DNA from: Burkholderia sp. WSM2232
Lineage (GTDB): Bacteria; Pseudomonadota; Gammaproteobacteria; Burkholderiales; Burkholderiaceae
NCBI RefSeq assembly: GCF_000472545.1
Contig: NZ_AWZV01000036.1
Span: 244-64,243 of the forward strand
Direction of reading: 5' to 3'
DNA length: 64,000 nt
In this document: positions 9,902 to 19,146 of the stretch, piece by piece
Layout: each line of letters opens with the position of its first letter
Position numbering within the stretch: the stretch's first letter is position 1
The notes under the pieces: generated by a model
Databases searched by the model: none
What the model was told of the DNA's origin: nothing
Seen by the model: the letters and a program-made list of their open reading frames with translations, nothing else
Made by a program: the position numbers and the translations under genes

Positions 9902-10375
9902 CTAGCCCGCCGTGCCCTCGTACGCCGCCCTCAATGCGGCGACATCGAACTTGACCATTTTCATCATTGCCTCGGCCGCGCGCCGCGCCTTGTCAGCGTC
10001 GGGGTCGCCCATCATCGCGATGACATCGGCCGGCGCAATCTGCCACGACACGCCAAAGCGGTCTTTCAGCCAGCCGCACGCCTCGGGTGCGCCGCCGCCT
10101 TCGAGCAGCGCATCCCAGTAGCGGTCGATTTCAGCCTGATCCGCGCAACTGACGAGAAGCGATACCGAGTGATTGAACGTGTCGTTGCCGCTCGAGCTCA
10201 TTGCGTAGAAAGTCTGGCCGAACAGCACGAACTCGACCACTTTGGTCGCGCCGGCGGCTGGCACCCCCGTGACCCGAACGACGCGCGAGTCCGGAAAGAT
10301 GCTCGTGTAGAAGGCCGCGGCCTCTTCGGCCTCGTTCGAATACCAGAGAAAAGGGGTGATCTTCTGAATTGTCAT
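9902..10375 (-). CDS. VOC-fold protein, PhnB/3-demethylubiquinone-9 methyltransferase-like domain
   Basis: 157 residues starting MTIQKITPFLWYSNEAEEAAAFY, the classic opening of this vicinal-oxygen-chelate group (PF06983 type), then FNHSVSLLVSCADQAEIDRYWD and CGWLKDRFGVSWQI. It is cytoplasmic and probably dimeric. Despite the family name these small proteins have no proven methyltransferase role and are often called PhnB-like. It stands alone between the AraC gene and actP. About 310 bases on its right (10376-10686) hold no recognisable gene. Confidence 0.85.
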   Translation of the reverse strand: MTIQKITPFLWYSNEAEEAAAFYTSIFPDSRVVRVTGVPAAGATKVVEFVLFGQTFYAMSSSGNDTFNHSVSLLVSCADQAEIDRYWDALLEGGGAPEACGWLKDRFGVSWQIAPADVIAMMGDPDADKARRAAEAMMKMVKFDVAALRAAYEGTAG

Positions 10376-10686
10376 CGCGAGTCTCCTGTCAGTATCGGTC
10401 AGATGGCGGCCAACTGTATGCCGCTATGAGGACGACGAAGCAGCGCCCGCGGAATCGACACGGCAGGGGAAATTATTTTTCTTCTCTAACGGTTCCCGCC
10501 TGACGTGCCGGCGTGACCGTCGCGGCCGTCGCCCCATCGGAGCCGATTATAGGCAACGGTGCGCTTCGCGATGCGGGCCGCTGCGCCCGCCCGCATCGGC
10601 GCGGCAGGACCGGACGCGCCTGCCCGAGGGGCGGCGGCCGGGACTAACGCCGCGACCGCCCCCGATGCATGACTACAACGCGAGAC

Positions 10687-12348
10687 CTAGTGGCTCGCGC
10701 CCTCTACCGCGCCGATGCCGGTTTCGGAGCGCACCGCCTGGGCGTCGAAGCCGGCCTGGTCGATGCGTGCGCGCGCCGATTTGTCGGTGACCGAAAACAG
10801 CCAGATCCCGGCAAAACCCACTGCCATAGAGAACAGCGCAGGCGACGCATAGGGGAACGGCGCGCTCGCGAAGTGAAACACGTCGACCCATACCGCCTTT
10901 GAAAGCACCGTCAGCAGCACGGCCGACAGAAGACCGAGGAAGCCGCCTATTGCCGCCCCGCGCGTCGTGCAGCCGCGCCACAGCACCGACAGGAACAGCA
11001 CCGGAAAATTGGCCGAAGCCGCCACCGCAAACGCCAGCGACACCATGAACGCGATGTTCTGCTTTTCGAACACGATGCCGAGCACGACAGCGACGACGCC
11101 CAGCACCACAGTCGTGATACGCGACACGAAAAGCTCATTCGCGCTCGAGGCCTTGCCGTGCTTGAACACGGTCGCATACAGGTCGTGCGACACGGCCGAC
11201 GCGCCGGCGAGCGTGAGCCCCGCGACCACTGCAAGAATCGTCGCGAACGCCACCGCCGAGATGAAGCCGAGGAACACGTTGCCGCCCACCGCACTCGCCA
11301 GATGCACCGCCGCCATGTTGCTGCCGCCGAGCAGCTTGCCGGCTGCGTCCTTGAACATGGGGTTGGTGCTCACCAGCACGATCGCACCGAAGCCGATGAT
11401 GAACGTGAGAATGTAGAAATAGCCGATCCACGTAGTGGCCCAGAACACCGACTTGCGTGCCTCCTTCGCATTGGGCACGGTAAAGAAGCGCATCAGGATG
11501 TGCGGCAGGCCGGCCGTGCCGAACATCAGCGCGATGCCAAAGGAAATGGCCGAGATGGGGTCCTTGATGAAATTGCCCGGCCCCATGATCGACGCTTTCT
11601 TTTCGTGCACTTCAACAGCCTTGGCGAACAGCGCTTCGGGGCTGAAGTGAAATTGCCACAGCACCATGAAGGCCATGAACGACGCACCCGCGAGCAACAG
11701 ACACGCCTTGATGATCTGCACCCACGTCGTAGCGGTCATGCCGCCGAACAGCACATAGACCATCATCAGCGCGCCGACTATGACCACCGCGATCCAGTAC
11801 TCGAGTCCGAACAGCAGCTTGATGAGCTGGCCTGCGCCCACCATCTGCGCGATCAGGTAGAAGGCGACGACGACGAGCGTGCCGGATGCGGCAAAGGCGC
11901 GGATCGGGCCTTGCTTGAAGCGGTAAGCGGCCACGTCGGCGAACGTGAAGCGGCCAAGATTGCGCAGCCGCTCCGCCATCAGGAACGTGATGATCGGCCA
12001 GCCCACGAGAAAGCCGATCGAGTAGATGAGACCGTCGTAGCCGTTCGTGTAGACCGCAGCAGAAATGCCGAGGAACGAGGCGGCGGACATGAAGTCGCCC
12101 GCAATCGCAAGGCCGTTCTGGAAGCCCGTAATGCCGCCGCCCGCCGTATAGAACTCGGCCGCGGAACGCGTCCTTCGCGCAGCCCATTTGGTGATGAAAA
12201 GCGTCGCGATCACGAACGCGACGAACATGCAGATTGCGGTCCAGTTGGTCGGCTGCTTGACCGCCTGGCCCAGATCGGCGCCTGCCGCGAAGCAGGTCGA
12301 AGAAGCGGCGAAGAGCGCGGCCGCAGTTCCGGATCGGCGCGTATTCAT
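10687..12348 (-). CDS. actP: Cation/acetate symporter
   Basis: 553 residues of the solute:sodium symporter family with a cleavable-looking N terminus (AAALFAASSTCFA) and about 13 membrane segments. AAEFYTAGGGITGFQNGLAI and SAASFLGISA are the family motifs. It imports acetate and other short monocarboxylates. The ATG at 12348 has a GGGAGG ribosome site and overlaps the stop of the DUF485 gene in an ATGA, the usual yjcH-actP arrangement. An in-frame upstream extension lies over the DUF485 gene and is not used. Confidence 0.92.
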   Translation of the reverse strand: MNTRRSGTAAALFAASSTCFAAGADLGQAVKQPTNWTAICMFVAFVIATLFITKWAARRTRSAAEFYTAGGGITGFQNGLAIAGDFMSAASFLGISAAVYTNGYDGLIYSIGFLVGWPIITFLMAERLRNLGRFTFADVAAYRFKQGPIRAFAASGTLVVVAFYLIAQMVGAGQLIKLLFGLEYWIAVVIVGALMMVYVLFGGMTATTWVQIIKACLLLAGASFMAFMVLWQFHFSPEALFAKAVEVHEKKASIMGPGNFIKDPISAISFGIALMFGTAGLPHILMRFFTVPNAKEARKSVFWATTWIGYFYILTFIIGFGAIVLVSTNPMFKDAAGKLLGGSNMAAVHLASAVGGNVFLGFISAVAFATILAVVAGLTLAGASAVSHDLYATVFKHGKASSANELFVSRITTVVLGVVAVVLGIVFEKQNIAFMVSLAFAVAASANFPVLFLSVLWRGCTTRGAAIGGFLGLLSAVLLTVLSKAVWVDVFHFASAPFPYASPALFSMAVGFAGIWLFSVTDKSARARIDQAGFDAQAVRSETGIGAVEGASH

Positions 12349-12650
12349 ACCGCCTCCCGCTTGATCTGGTCGGTGAGTTCGTCGTACGCACTGTTCGCGC
12401 GCCGCACGTAAAAGCCCGTGATCACGACTGTAAACACGATCACGAAGAGTCCGATCGGCATGCCCCACGTGGTAACGCCCGCGCCGAGCTTCGCCGACAG
12501 CACGTCCTTGTCGAACGCAATCAGCAGCACGTAGCCGTAGTAGACGATCAGCACGAGCGCCGTCAGCGTCCAGCCGAGCCGCGAGCGCTTTCGCACCAGT
12601 TCGCGGTAGGCCGCGCTCGATCTGATCTTGTTCGCGAGTTCCAGGTCCAT
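12345..12650 (-). CDS. yjcH: DUF485 inner-membrane protein (YjcH family)
   Basis: About 101 residues from the ATG at 12650, which has AGGAG six bases upstream; an ATG five codons earlier is the alternative. Two membrane segments (LGWTLTALVLIVYYGYVLLI and GMPIGLFVIVFTVVITGFYV) preceded by SAAYRELVRKRSRL are diagnostic of DUF485. It is encoded with ActP and probably assists or modulates the symporter; the mechanism is not established. The 380 bases upstream (12651-13031) contain no gene that I can support. Confidence 0.88.
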   Translation of the reverse strand: MDLELANKIRSSAAYRELVRKRSRLGWTLTALVLIVYYGYVLLIAFDKDVLSAKLGAGVTTWGMPIGLFVIVFTVVITGFYVRRANSAYDELTDQIKREAV

Positions 12651-13031
12651 CTCCGTCTCCTGCATGAGTATCTTTCGCCGCGTGCACAGTGCCCTGCTGT
12701 GGACGAGCCACAGTCATGGGACGTTTTCGCGCGCCGAGGTAGTTCGCTGGGAATGCAAGCCAATGCGCTCGCGCATGCGATGTGTTCTGGTTGTTTCGAT
12801 GCGCTCGACCATACGTTAAGAGCGGCCCCTTACCCGGTTCTTACGGCGAGCGTTTTCCTGTGACGGGGTTTACGCGGAGAGCGGCGCGAGTGCGCAAGAC
12901 AGGCCGCGGCCGATTGGCGCGGCAGAAATGGAGCGGGTTCCGGCAGCGCGAAGCCGTCGCGCCTAGCCGGAACCCACGTTCAATACATTCGACGATTGAC
13001 CCGATAGACCGAGGCCTTCGTTAAACCCTGG

Positions 13032-13457
13032 TTAAACGATAGTCAGCGTCACGTCGATGTTGCCACGCGTTGCGTTCGAGTACGGGCAGACGATATGCGC
13101 CTTGTCGACCAGTGCCTGCGCAGCGTCGCGAGCCATGCCCGGCAGCGAGATCTTCAATTCCACTTCAATGCCGAAGCCGTTGGGAATCGCGCCGATGCCG
13201 ACGCTGCCGTCGATCGAGACGTCCGCGGGAATCGCAATCTTGTCGCGAGCCGCCACGAACTTCATCGCACCGAGGAAGCACGCGCTGTAGCCGGCCGCGA
13301 ACAGTTGCTCAGGGTTGGCGCCGTCGCCGCCTGCACCACCCAGCTCGCGCGGCGTGGTCAGCTTGAAATCCAGCTTGCCTTCCGGAACGACGGCACGGCC
13401 GTCACGGCCTCCGGTTGCGTGAGCATGAGCGCGATACAGAACTTTTTCGATCGACAT
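13032..13457 (-). CDS. ohr: Organic hydroperoxide resistance protein (Ohr/OsmC family)
   Basis: 141 residues. It opens with MSIEKVLYRAHAHATGGRDGRA and holds the two peroxidatic/resolving cysteines in AGYSACFLGAMKF (about 60) and AHIVCPYSNATRGN (about 124). It is a dithiol peroxidase that reduces organic hydroperoxides with lipoylated partners. An AGGAG site precedes the ATG. Upstream lie a palindrome also found before the tetR gene and a second short inverted repeat, so control by the adjacent TetR protein is likely, unlike the usual OhrR (MarR) control. Confidence 0.93.
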   Translation of the reverse strand: MSIEKVLYRAHAHATGGRDGRAVVPEGKLDFKLTTPRELGGAGGDGANPEQLFAAGYSACFLGAMKFVAARDKIAIPADVSIDGSVGIGAIPNGFGIEVELKISLPGMARDAAQALVDKAHIVCPYSNATRGNIDVTLTIV

Positions 13458-13494
13458 GGTGAAGCTCCTTTTGAACAGGTTTGAAGTTGCCTCT

Positions 13495-13510
13495 CTCTAT
13501 AACGATAGAG
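13495..13510. promoter_or_regulatory. Inverted repeat at the ohr promoter
   Basis: CTCTAT-AACG-ATAGAG, 38 bases upstream of the ohr start. It contains the half-site CTAT..ATAG seen in the longer operators at 13571 and 14223 with a shorter centre. Confidence 0.4.
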
Positions 13511-13570
13511 GCGAATGCAAAGCATGAGACAGACATATACCGCTTTGAATCTACCAGCGCGTTACCTTTT

Positions 13571-13588
13571 CTATCTACTGAAAGATAG
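13571..13588. promoter_or_regulatory. TetR operator upstream of ohr
   Basis: CTATCT-ACTGAA-AGATAG, perfect six-base arms with six-base spacer. It nearly repeats the palindrome before tetR (14223-14240), so both are probably bound by the TetR-family protein encoded between them. Confidence 0.6.
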
Positions 13589-13645
13589 ACACATCAGCAA
13601 ATCAGAACCCACCGATGGCGCTTGCCACTATGGCTGCGAGCGCTG

Positions 13646-14212
13646 TCACCGAACAACCCTAACCGAGGCCTCGACATCTTCGAGCCGCGCCCTTGTATTG
13701 AACAGCCGGCTTGCCAGCACACTGCCCTGGAACGCCGCGAACAGTGCCCGCGCAGCATTCTCCGGCTTGCCATTCACTGCGAGCGTACCCGCTTGCGAAC
13801 CTTCCGCCAGTACCTTGGCAAGCCATTTTTCATTCGCCTTGAAGAATGCCTGCACTGCTTGCCGAATATTCTCAGGCAATGTTTCGATGTCGGCCGCCAG
13901 CATACCGCACAGACAGATCTGGCGCCCGTCGCCCAGCGTGCGGCCAAACAGTTTTGCGTACTTGCCGAGCTTCACCTCAGGAGGCAGCGATTCGTCGACG
14001 CCCTTGAGCGTGCTGAGTACCTCGCTGCTATACGCGCTTACCGCTTCGAGGACCAGATCGTCCTTCGACGGAAAGTAGTAGTGAATGCTCGACGTCTTGA
14101 CTCCGACAAGGCTCGACAGATCGCGATAGCTAAAGCCGTTATAGCCGCGCATCATGATCAACGTAATGGCGTGATCGAGAATCTGTTCGCGCACTGATGT
14201 TGTCGTGTCCAT
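13646..14212 (-). CDS. TetR/AcrR-family regulator
   Basis: 188 residues from the ATG at 14212. The N-terminal DNA-binding domain reads REQILDHAITLIMMRGYNGF and LSSLVGVKTSSIHYYFPSKD, and the C-terminal half has the CGMLAADIETLPENI segment typical of a common TetR subgroup (TetR_C_33 type). Operator-like palindromes sit just upstream of its own start and upstream of ohr, so autoregulation and repression of ohr are inferred. The longer reading from 14269 would include the operator in the coding region. Confidence 0.88.
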   Translation of the reverse strand: MDTTTSVREQILDHAITLIMMRGYNGFSYRDLSSLVGVKTSSIHYYFPSKDDLVLEAVSAYSSEVLSTLKGVDESLPPEVKLGKYAKLFGRTLGDGRQICLCGMLAADIETLPENIRQAVQAFFKANEKWLAKVLAEGSQAGTLAVNGKPENAARALFAAFQGSVLASRLFNTRARLEDVEASVRVVR

Positions 14213-14222
14213 GTATCGAACT

Positions 14223-14240
14223 CTATCTACTTGCAGATAG
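14223..14240. promoter_or_regulatory. TetR operator upstream of tetR
   Basis: CTATCT-ACTTGC-AGATAG, perfect arms, 11 bases from the tetR start codon. Arms and the first three spacer bases match the site at 13571-13588. Confidence 0.6.
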
Positions 14241-14440
14241 ATTGTCAAGCACCGTGGAACCGGCCGCACGCGATGGACTTCCGCAAGGCGCCAGTGGACC
14301 GTTCGGGCAGCAGCGGCCGTCGTCGACTGCGCAGCGGAGCACTACGCTTGCGGGCGCACCTTTGCCGGGTCGTCCACGTGTGCTTCGCCCCCTGCGAGGC
14401 CGTCTGGCAATAGCCCCCGCTGCGGCCGTGTACATTGCCG

Positions 14441-14707
14441 CTACTGCTTGACTTCGCCGGTGCGCGACGGCCCCGACGCCCCCTCCGGCGACAGCGCGTT
14501 CGCGCGCTTGTCCATCAGGCTTCCGGGCTTGTTGCCCGGCGTGCCGAGGCCCGCGGGTTTGTCCACTGTCTGTCCGGCTGGTCCTGGCTGGACCTGCTGC
14601 CCGCTTTGTGTGCCGCTGTTTGCGGGCGCGTTACCGCTTTGTTGCGAGTAAGCCACGCTGGTCATGCACAGGACGCATGCCACGCCTGCAACTTTCAAGG
14701 CTTTCAT
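14441..14707 (-). CDS. Small exported protein of unknown function
   Basis: 88 residues with a clear signal peptide (MKALKVAGVACVLCMTSVAYSQ, cleavage after AYS) and a mature part rich in Gly, Pro, Gln and Asn. GGGAG lies seven bases before the ATG. No recognised domain; the low-complexity mature region is probably disordered in the periplasm. It stands alone between tetR and iclR. The cys-containing signal does not form a clean lipobox, so a lipoprotein is less likely. Confidence 0.6.
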   Translation of the reverse strand: MKALKVAGVACVLCMTSVAYSQQSGNAPANSGTQSGQQVQPGPAGQTVDKPAGLGTPGNKPGSLMDKRANALSPEGASGPSRTGEVKQ

Positions 14708-14830
14708 CTCTGTCTCCCGGTTTCACGGCGCCTGCCGTTTTACAGAAAGACAGCATGGAGCGTGCCTCGTGCGCAATGGCAACAAAGCGTGCTAGCGGCG
14801 CCTGCCGCGCAACACTAGACACCCGCCCCG

Positions 14831-15673
14831 CTATTCGATGCGGCGACGCGTGGAAATTGCAGAGGCGGTGGAAATGACCAGATCGGCGAAGCGTTTTTCG
14901 TCGCGCTGTGCCTGCCAGCGCGAGCGCGCCACTGCGATGTTCACCGCGCCGATGCCACGCCCATGCGCGTTCGTGATGGCGGCCGCCGTGGAAATGTCGC
15001 TTACGAAATACTCGTCTTCCGTATGCGCGTAGCCCTGCTTGCGGATTTGCACGATCCGCTCCTTGATCTTGCGCGGCTCGTACACGGTGGAGGCCGTATA
15101 GGGTACGAGGTTAGTGCGCGAAAGAATGTCGTCGATTTCGCCGTCCGGCAGCGTTGCCAGAATCGCGAGCCCAGGCGCCGTGCAGTAGGCGGGCAGACGC
15201 GAGCCGGTAATGACGTGCGCGTTGAATACATTGCGGCTGACGATACGCAGCACGAACACAATGTCCGTGTCGTCCAGCACCGTGAGGTTGGTCGCCTCTT
15301 CCGTCTCCGACCCGAGTTGCTGCAAATAAGGCGTCGCGCGGCTGACCAGATCGTTCGAGGTCAGATAGTGGTAGGTGAAGTCGAGAAGCCGCGGCGACAG
15401 TTCATACTTGCGGCTGTCGGGGTCCTTGAAGAGATAGCCGAGCGCGGCGAGCGTGTAAGTGAAGCGCTGCGTCGCGCTCATGTCGAACCCGGTGGACGAC
15501 GAGATCTCGGAGAGCGACAACTGACGCTTGCTGCCGTCGAACGCGGTGAGCACCTTCATCGCCTTCTCGACCGACTGCACATAAAGCGAAGACGCGCTCG
15601 GGTCAGCCGCTTCTGCGCGCGGCTTTGCGGCTCTACTGTTGCGCTTGCGTGCGGCTTTGGGCTCGTCGCTCAT
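14831..15673 (-). CDS. IclR-family transcriptional regulator
   Basis: About 280 residues. A basic Ala/Lys/Arg-rich tail precedes the winged helix (SVEKAMKVLTAFDGSKRQL, then LSEISSSTGFDMSATQRFTY), followed by the IclR effector domain (VLRIVSRNVFNAHVITGSRLPAYCTAPGL...). It lies directly downstream of the acyl-CoA ligase gene but has its own promoter region with an inverted TATCGCATA/TATGCGATA pair; the same 9-mer abuts the start of the five-gene operon's first gene. It is therefore the likely local regulator of that operon and of itself. Confidence 0.88.
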   Translation of the reverse strand: MSDEPKAARKRNSRAAKPRAEAADPSASSLYVQSVEKAMKVLTAFDGSKRQLSLSEISSSTGFDMSATQRFTYTLAALGYLFKDPDSRKYELSPRLLDFTYHYLTSNDLVSRATPYLQQLGSETEEATNLTVLDDTDIVFVLRIVSRNVFNAHVITGSRLPAYCTAPGLAILATLPDGEIDDILSRTNLVPYTASTVYEPRKIKERIVQIRKQGYAHTEDEYFVSDISTAAAITNAHGRGIGAVNIAVARSRWQAQRDEKRFADLVISTASAISTRRRIE

Positions 15674-15706
15674 CACGTCGGTATCTGTCTGGTTCGAACA
15701 GCAAAT

Positions 15707-15742
15707 TATCGCATAGCCCTAATCAGCTACCTATATGCGATA
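15707..15742. promoter_or_regulatory. IclR operator before iclR
   Basis: TATCGCATA (15707-15715) and its exact inverse TATGCGATA (15734-15742), spaced by 18 bp, lie between the ligase stop codon and iclR. One arm is repeated before the enoyl-CoA hydratase gene at 22263. Confidence 0.6.
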
Positions 15743-15743
15743 G

Positions 15744-17327
15744 CTATTGCGCAACGGTCGCCAGACGGTCCCATGCGTCCTGCGTATCACGCGAGATCAG
15801 ATGTTTCCTGACGCGCTCGCTCGCCGTCAACTCGAAACCGGCCACCGCACGGTAGTAGCGCGGCAACTGGAAACTCGCGAGCCGCTCTCGCGCCCATGCG
15901 TGCAGAGCGGGCCACGCGACCGGCTCGTCCCTGAACTGGACGTCGAGCAGAATGTCCTGTTCGCCGATGGCCGATGCGACACCTATTGCAGCACAGACGC
16001 GAATGGCCGGATGAGTGGCGAAAACACGCTCTATTTCCCATGCTGACACGTTTTCGCCGCGCACCCGCATGCTGTCCGTCTGCCTGCCGATGAAGAACAG
16101 ATCGCCATCCGCATCGCGGCGCGCGCGGTCGCCGGTATGCAGCCGCCCGTGGCGCAACGCGGCGCGGGTTGCTTCCGAATTCTTCAGATATGTCGGCAAA
16201 AACGTGCCCTCCACCTTGCTCGACAGCACGATCTCCCCTGCTTCGCCGTTGGGTACCGGCTGCCCGTTTTCATCGAGCAAGTCGATGTCGATCCACGGCA
16301 ACGCGCGACCAATCGAGCCGGCCTTGCCGCTCAGATTCGCCGTCGCGAAGCTCGAGCATTCGGTCATGCCGTAGCACTCGCGCAACGATACGTTCAGGCG
16401 CGCCTGGATCGGCTGCCACGACGCAGCACTCACTCCCGCGCCCCAGGCGACGCGCAGCGTGTGCGACGCCGGCTGCTCGCTTGCGGGCAACTGCATCAGG
16501 ATATCCAGCACGCCGCCGAGATAATGCAGCTGCGTTGCGCCCGCGCGGCCGATCTGCTGCCAGAACTGCGATGCCGAAAAACGCGGCACCGCATGCAACG
16601 TGACGTTCGCGAGGAACGGCAGCAACAGCATCTGCGCGCCGCCGATGTGGCACAGCGGCTCCCACAGGAACAGCCGGTCGCCGTCGTGCACGTCGGCAAC
16701 GCGTAACGCCGCCTCGCTTGCAATGCGCATCATCCGGTGCGTGAATACGACGCCCTTGGGCGCGCCCGTCGTCCCCGACGTGTAGATGATGCACAGCGGA
16801 TCGTGCACGCCGATTGTTGGAGTTGCGAAGTCGGTGGTTGTGCCGGTCGCAGCGCTGGCGTCGTCAGCCTTCGAGGCAGGCAAATGCGCGGGTAGATGCG
16901 CGGGCAGATGTGTGCGCAGCGCAGTGCCGCAATCGAGTTCCGCGGTAAGCGCATCGAACTCGTCGTCGATCACGAAGAGCTTTGGCTCGGCGTGCTGCAG
17001 CAGATATTCGAGGCCCGCCGCACGCAGCTTCGTATTGACGGGCACCCACACGAGCCCGCTCAGATGCAGCGCGTAGATCAGATGGATATGCTCGGGACTG
17101 TTGCCGAGCATCACGGCGACGCGATCGCCCTGCACAAGACCGTGCCCGGCAAACCAGCGCTGCAATCGCGCAACCTGCCGGGCGGCCTCTTCGCAGGTCA
17201 TCGCGCGATCCTCGAAATGGACGATGGTGCGCGCCGGATCGCGGCGCAATCCTGCCGCGAGCAGAGGCGCACAGTCGAGTTCGTCGTTTGCGTAGCGGTG
17301 AGCAAAATATTCTGGATAACGATGCAT
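15744..17327 (-). CDS. ATP-dependent acyl-CoA ligase (AMP-binding family)
   Basis: 527 residues from MHRYPEYFAHRY at 17327. The AMP-forming motif is IIYTSGTTGAPKGVVFTHR (about residue 178), with GECYGMTECSS-like ECYGMTE and HTGDRARRDADGDLFFIGR further on. The general build resembles CaiC-like ligases, which make CoA thioesters of small carboxylic acids. It is the last gene of the operon with an ABC importer and an enoyl-CoA hydratase, so it probably activates the imported acid. The 1110-codon open frame that continues upstream runs through the permease gene out of frame and is not real. Confidence 0.87.
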   Translation of the reverse strand: MHRYPEYFAHRYANDELDCAPLLAAGLRRDPARTIVHFEDRAMTCEEAARQVARLQRWFAGHGLVQGDRVAVMLGNSPEHIHLIYALHLSGLVWVPVNTKLRAAGLEYLLQHAEPKLFVIDDEFDALTAELDCGTALRTHLPAHLPAHLPASKADDASAATGTTTDFATPTIGVHDPLCIIYTSGTTGAPKGVVFTHRMMRIASEAALRVADVHDGDRLFLWEPLCHIGGAQMLLLPFLANVTLHAVPRFSASQFWQQIGRAGATQLHYLGGVLDILMQLPASEQPASHTLRVAWGAGVSAASWQPIQARLNVSLRECYGMTECSSFATANLSGKAGSIGRALPWIDIDLLDENGQPVPNGEAGEIVLSSKVEGTFLPTYLKNSEATRAALRHGRLHTGDRARRDADGDLFFIGRQTDSMRVRGENVSAWEIERVFATHPAIRVCAAIGVASAIGEQDILLDVQFRDEPVAWPALHAWARERLASFQLPRYYRAVAGFELTASERVRKHLISRDTQDAWDRLATVAQ

Positions 17328-17353
17328 GTGTAAACGAGTTGAATGACCGGGAT

Positions 17354-19135
17354 TTAGCGCGTCTTGCGTTTGAGCCACGAAGAAACCGCGACGACTAGCG
17401 CAATCAGAATCACAAGGGTGGTCGACACGGCCGCGAGTGTCGGCGTGATGGCGAGCTGGATGTCGTCCCACATCTGCTTGGGCAGCGTCGAGTTGATGCC
17501 GCCGGAAACGAAGATCGCGATCGTCAGGTCGTCGAACGAAACGAGGAACGCGAACAGGAATGCGGCGGTCACGCTTGCCATGAGCAGCGGCAGCACGATC
17601 GACGTGATGCGCCGCAACGGCGACGCGCCCATTACGCGCGCAGCGTCGTCGAGGCGCCAGTCGAAGCGCTGAAAGCCCGCGGCGAGCGTGACGACCACAT
17701 ACGGAATGGCAAGCACCGTATGGCCGATCACGAGGCCAAGGTTCGTGCCCGTCAGCCCGAAGCGTCCGAACAGGTACAGCAGACCGACTGCCACCACGAT
17801 GCGCGGCACGATAAGCGGAGCCACCAGCAGCGCGAACATGGGCTTGCTCGCGCGGCGCGGCATGCGCGTCATGGCGAGCGTGGCGCCGAAACCGAGCAGC
17901 AGCGACAGCAGCGCAGTGCCGAGGCCCACTTCGAACGAGCGGATCACCGCGCTCTGCCACACGGGCGAATCCATGAAGGTGCCGAACCAGCGAACACTGA
18001 AGAGCTTCGGCGGGAACGCAATGTAGTCGCTCTTCGTGAACGCATACGGGATCACCGACAGCACCGGCGCAACCAGCACTACCATCACGACGCATGTATA
18101 GAAGCCAAGCGGGCTCGCCGCGCGCGCGCCCGCTTCCGCGTGCGCCTGGCGGCGCATCATGATCGGTGCGAAGACGCGCCCGGCGCTCATCAGAAGCGCA
18201 AGCTTGAGCCCTTGAGCGCGCGAGCCGCGCTGACGCTGCGCTACTTCGCCGGTAAGCGATGTGAGGCCCACCATACGGTCGTATATGAAGAAGATCACGA
18301 TCGAGCAGACGAGCAGCACCGTCGAAAGCGCTCCGGCAAAGCGCATGTCGAAGAGCTCCAGCACCGACGAGATCACGAGTTGCGCGATCATCGTTTCTTT
18401 CGGCGAGCCAAGAAGCGCAGGCACAATAAAGAACCCGAGGCTGGAAATGAACACGAGCAGGCCCGCGGCCGCCACGCCCGGTGACGACAGCGGCAGAAAC
18501 ACCGTAAAAAAGCTCGTGCTGCGCTCGGCGCCCAGCGTTTCGGCGGCCTGCGTCAGCCGGTCGTCTATGCCGCGCATAACCGGCAGCATCGTCATGACGG
18601 CGAGCGGCAGCATCGAATGCACCATGCCGATCAACACGCCGGTCAGCGACGGAATCGTGCCGCTCGTCTCGCGTACGAGGCCAAGCGAGAGCGCAATGGT
18701 GGAGAGCACGCCGGTCTTCGAAAGCAGCAGCATCCACGCGTATGTCTTGACCAGGTAGCTGGTCCAGAACGGCAGCATGACCCAAAGCAGCCAGCGTTCG
18801 CGGGCGCGCTCCGACAGGCGGCTCAACATGTACGCGACCGGATAGCCGAGCAGAATGGAAAGCGCCGCCGTCATGAACGAAATTGCGAAGGTGATCCACA
18901 ACACCTTCGCGTAGACGGGCGTGCGCGCGATGCGCTCGAACTGTGCAAGGCCTATCTGGCCGTCCGGTCCGACCAGTCCCCCTTGCAGAATTTCGCCGAC
19001 GGGCAGCACGAAGAACACCAGCAGGAACAGAAGCGTCGGCACGATCGGCAAAAAGCGCAGACTGCGCGCGAGCCACATGGAGCGGCCGCGCCGCGAGGCT
19101 TCGCTTTCGCGGTGCGCGTGAAGAGCGATGGTCAT
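17354..19135 (-). CDS. ABC transporter permease, two permease units fused (PotB-PotC-like)
   Basis: 593 residues holding two complete binding-protein-dependent permease units. The first EAA loop is AAETLGAERSTSFFTVFLP (about residue 200) and the second is AARVMGASPLRRITSIVLP (about 500). Each half has about six membrane segments, joined by a basic cytoplasmic linker of roughly 60 residues (about 285-345). Spermidine/putrescine-type importers usually encode these as two proteins, so the fusion gives a fixed heterodimer. An AAAGGGACTGG stretch precedes the ATG. It pairs with the ATPase and binding protein genes just upstream. Confidence 0.9.
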   Translation of the reverse strand: MTIALHAHRESEASRRGRSMWLARSLRFLPIVPTLLFLLVFFVLPVGEILQGGLVGPDGQIGLAQFERIARTPVYAKVLWITFAISFMTAALSILLGYPVAYMLSRLSERARERWLLWVMLPFWTSYLVKTYAWMLLLSKTGVLSTIALSLGLVRETSGTIPSLTGVLIGMVHSMLPLAVMTMLPVMRGIDDRLTQAAETLGAERSTSFFTVFLPLSSPGVAAAGLLVFISSLGFFIVPALLGSPKETMIAQLVISSVLELFDMRFAGALSTVLLVCSIVIFFIYDRMVGLTSLTGEVAQRQRGSRAQGLKLALLMSAGRVFAPIMMRRQAHAEAGARAASPLGFYTCVVMVVLVAPVLSVIPYAFTKSDYIAFPPKLFSVRWFGTFMDSPVWQSAVIRSFEVGLGTALLSLLLGFGATLAMTRMPRRASKPMFALLVAPLIVPRIVVAVGLLYLFGRFGLTGTNLGLVIGHTVLAIPYVVVTLAAGFQRFDWRLDDAARVMGASPLRRITSIVLPLLMASVTAAFLFAFLVSFDDLTIAIFVSGGINSTLPKQMWDDIQLAITPTLAAVSTTLVILIALVVAVSSWLKRKTR

Positions 19136-19146
19136 TCCAGTCCCTT

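Noticed and set aside
10687..12717. Extended start for actP in an upstream frame
   Set aside because: The extra residues lie over the DUF485 gene and are non-homologous; the ATG at 12348 has a good ribosome site.
15744..19076. Single 1110-residue protein joining the acyl-CoA ligase to upstream sequence
   Set aside because: The added 580 residues are an out-of-frame reading of the permease gene.
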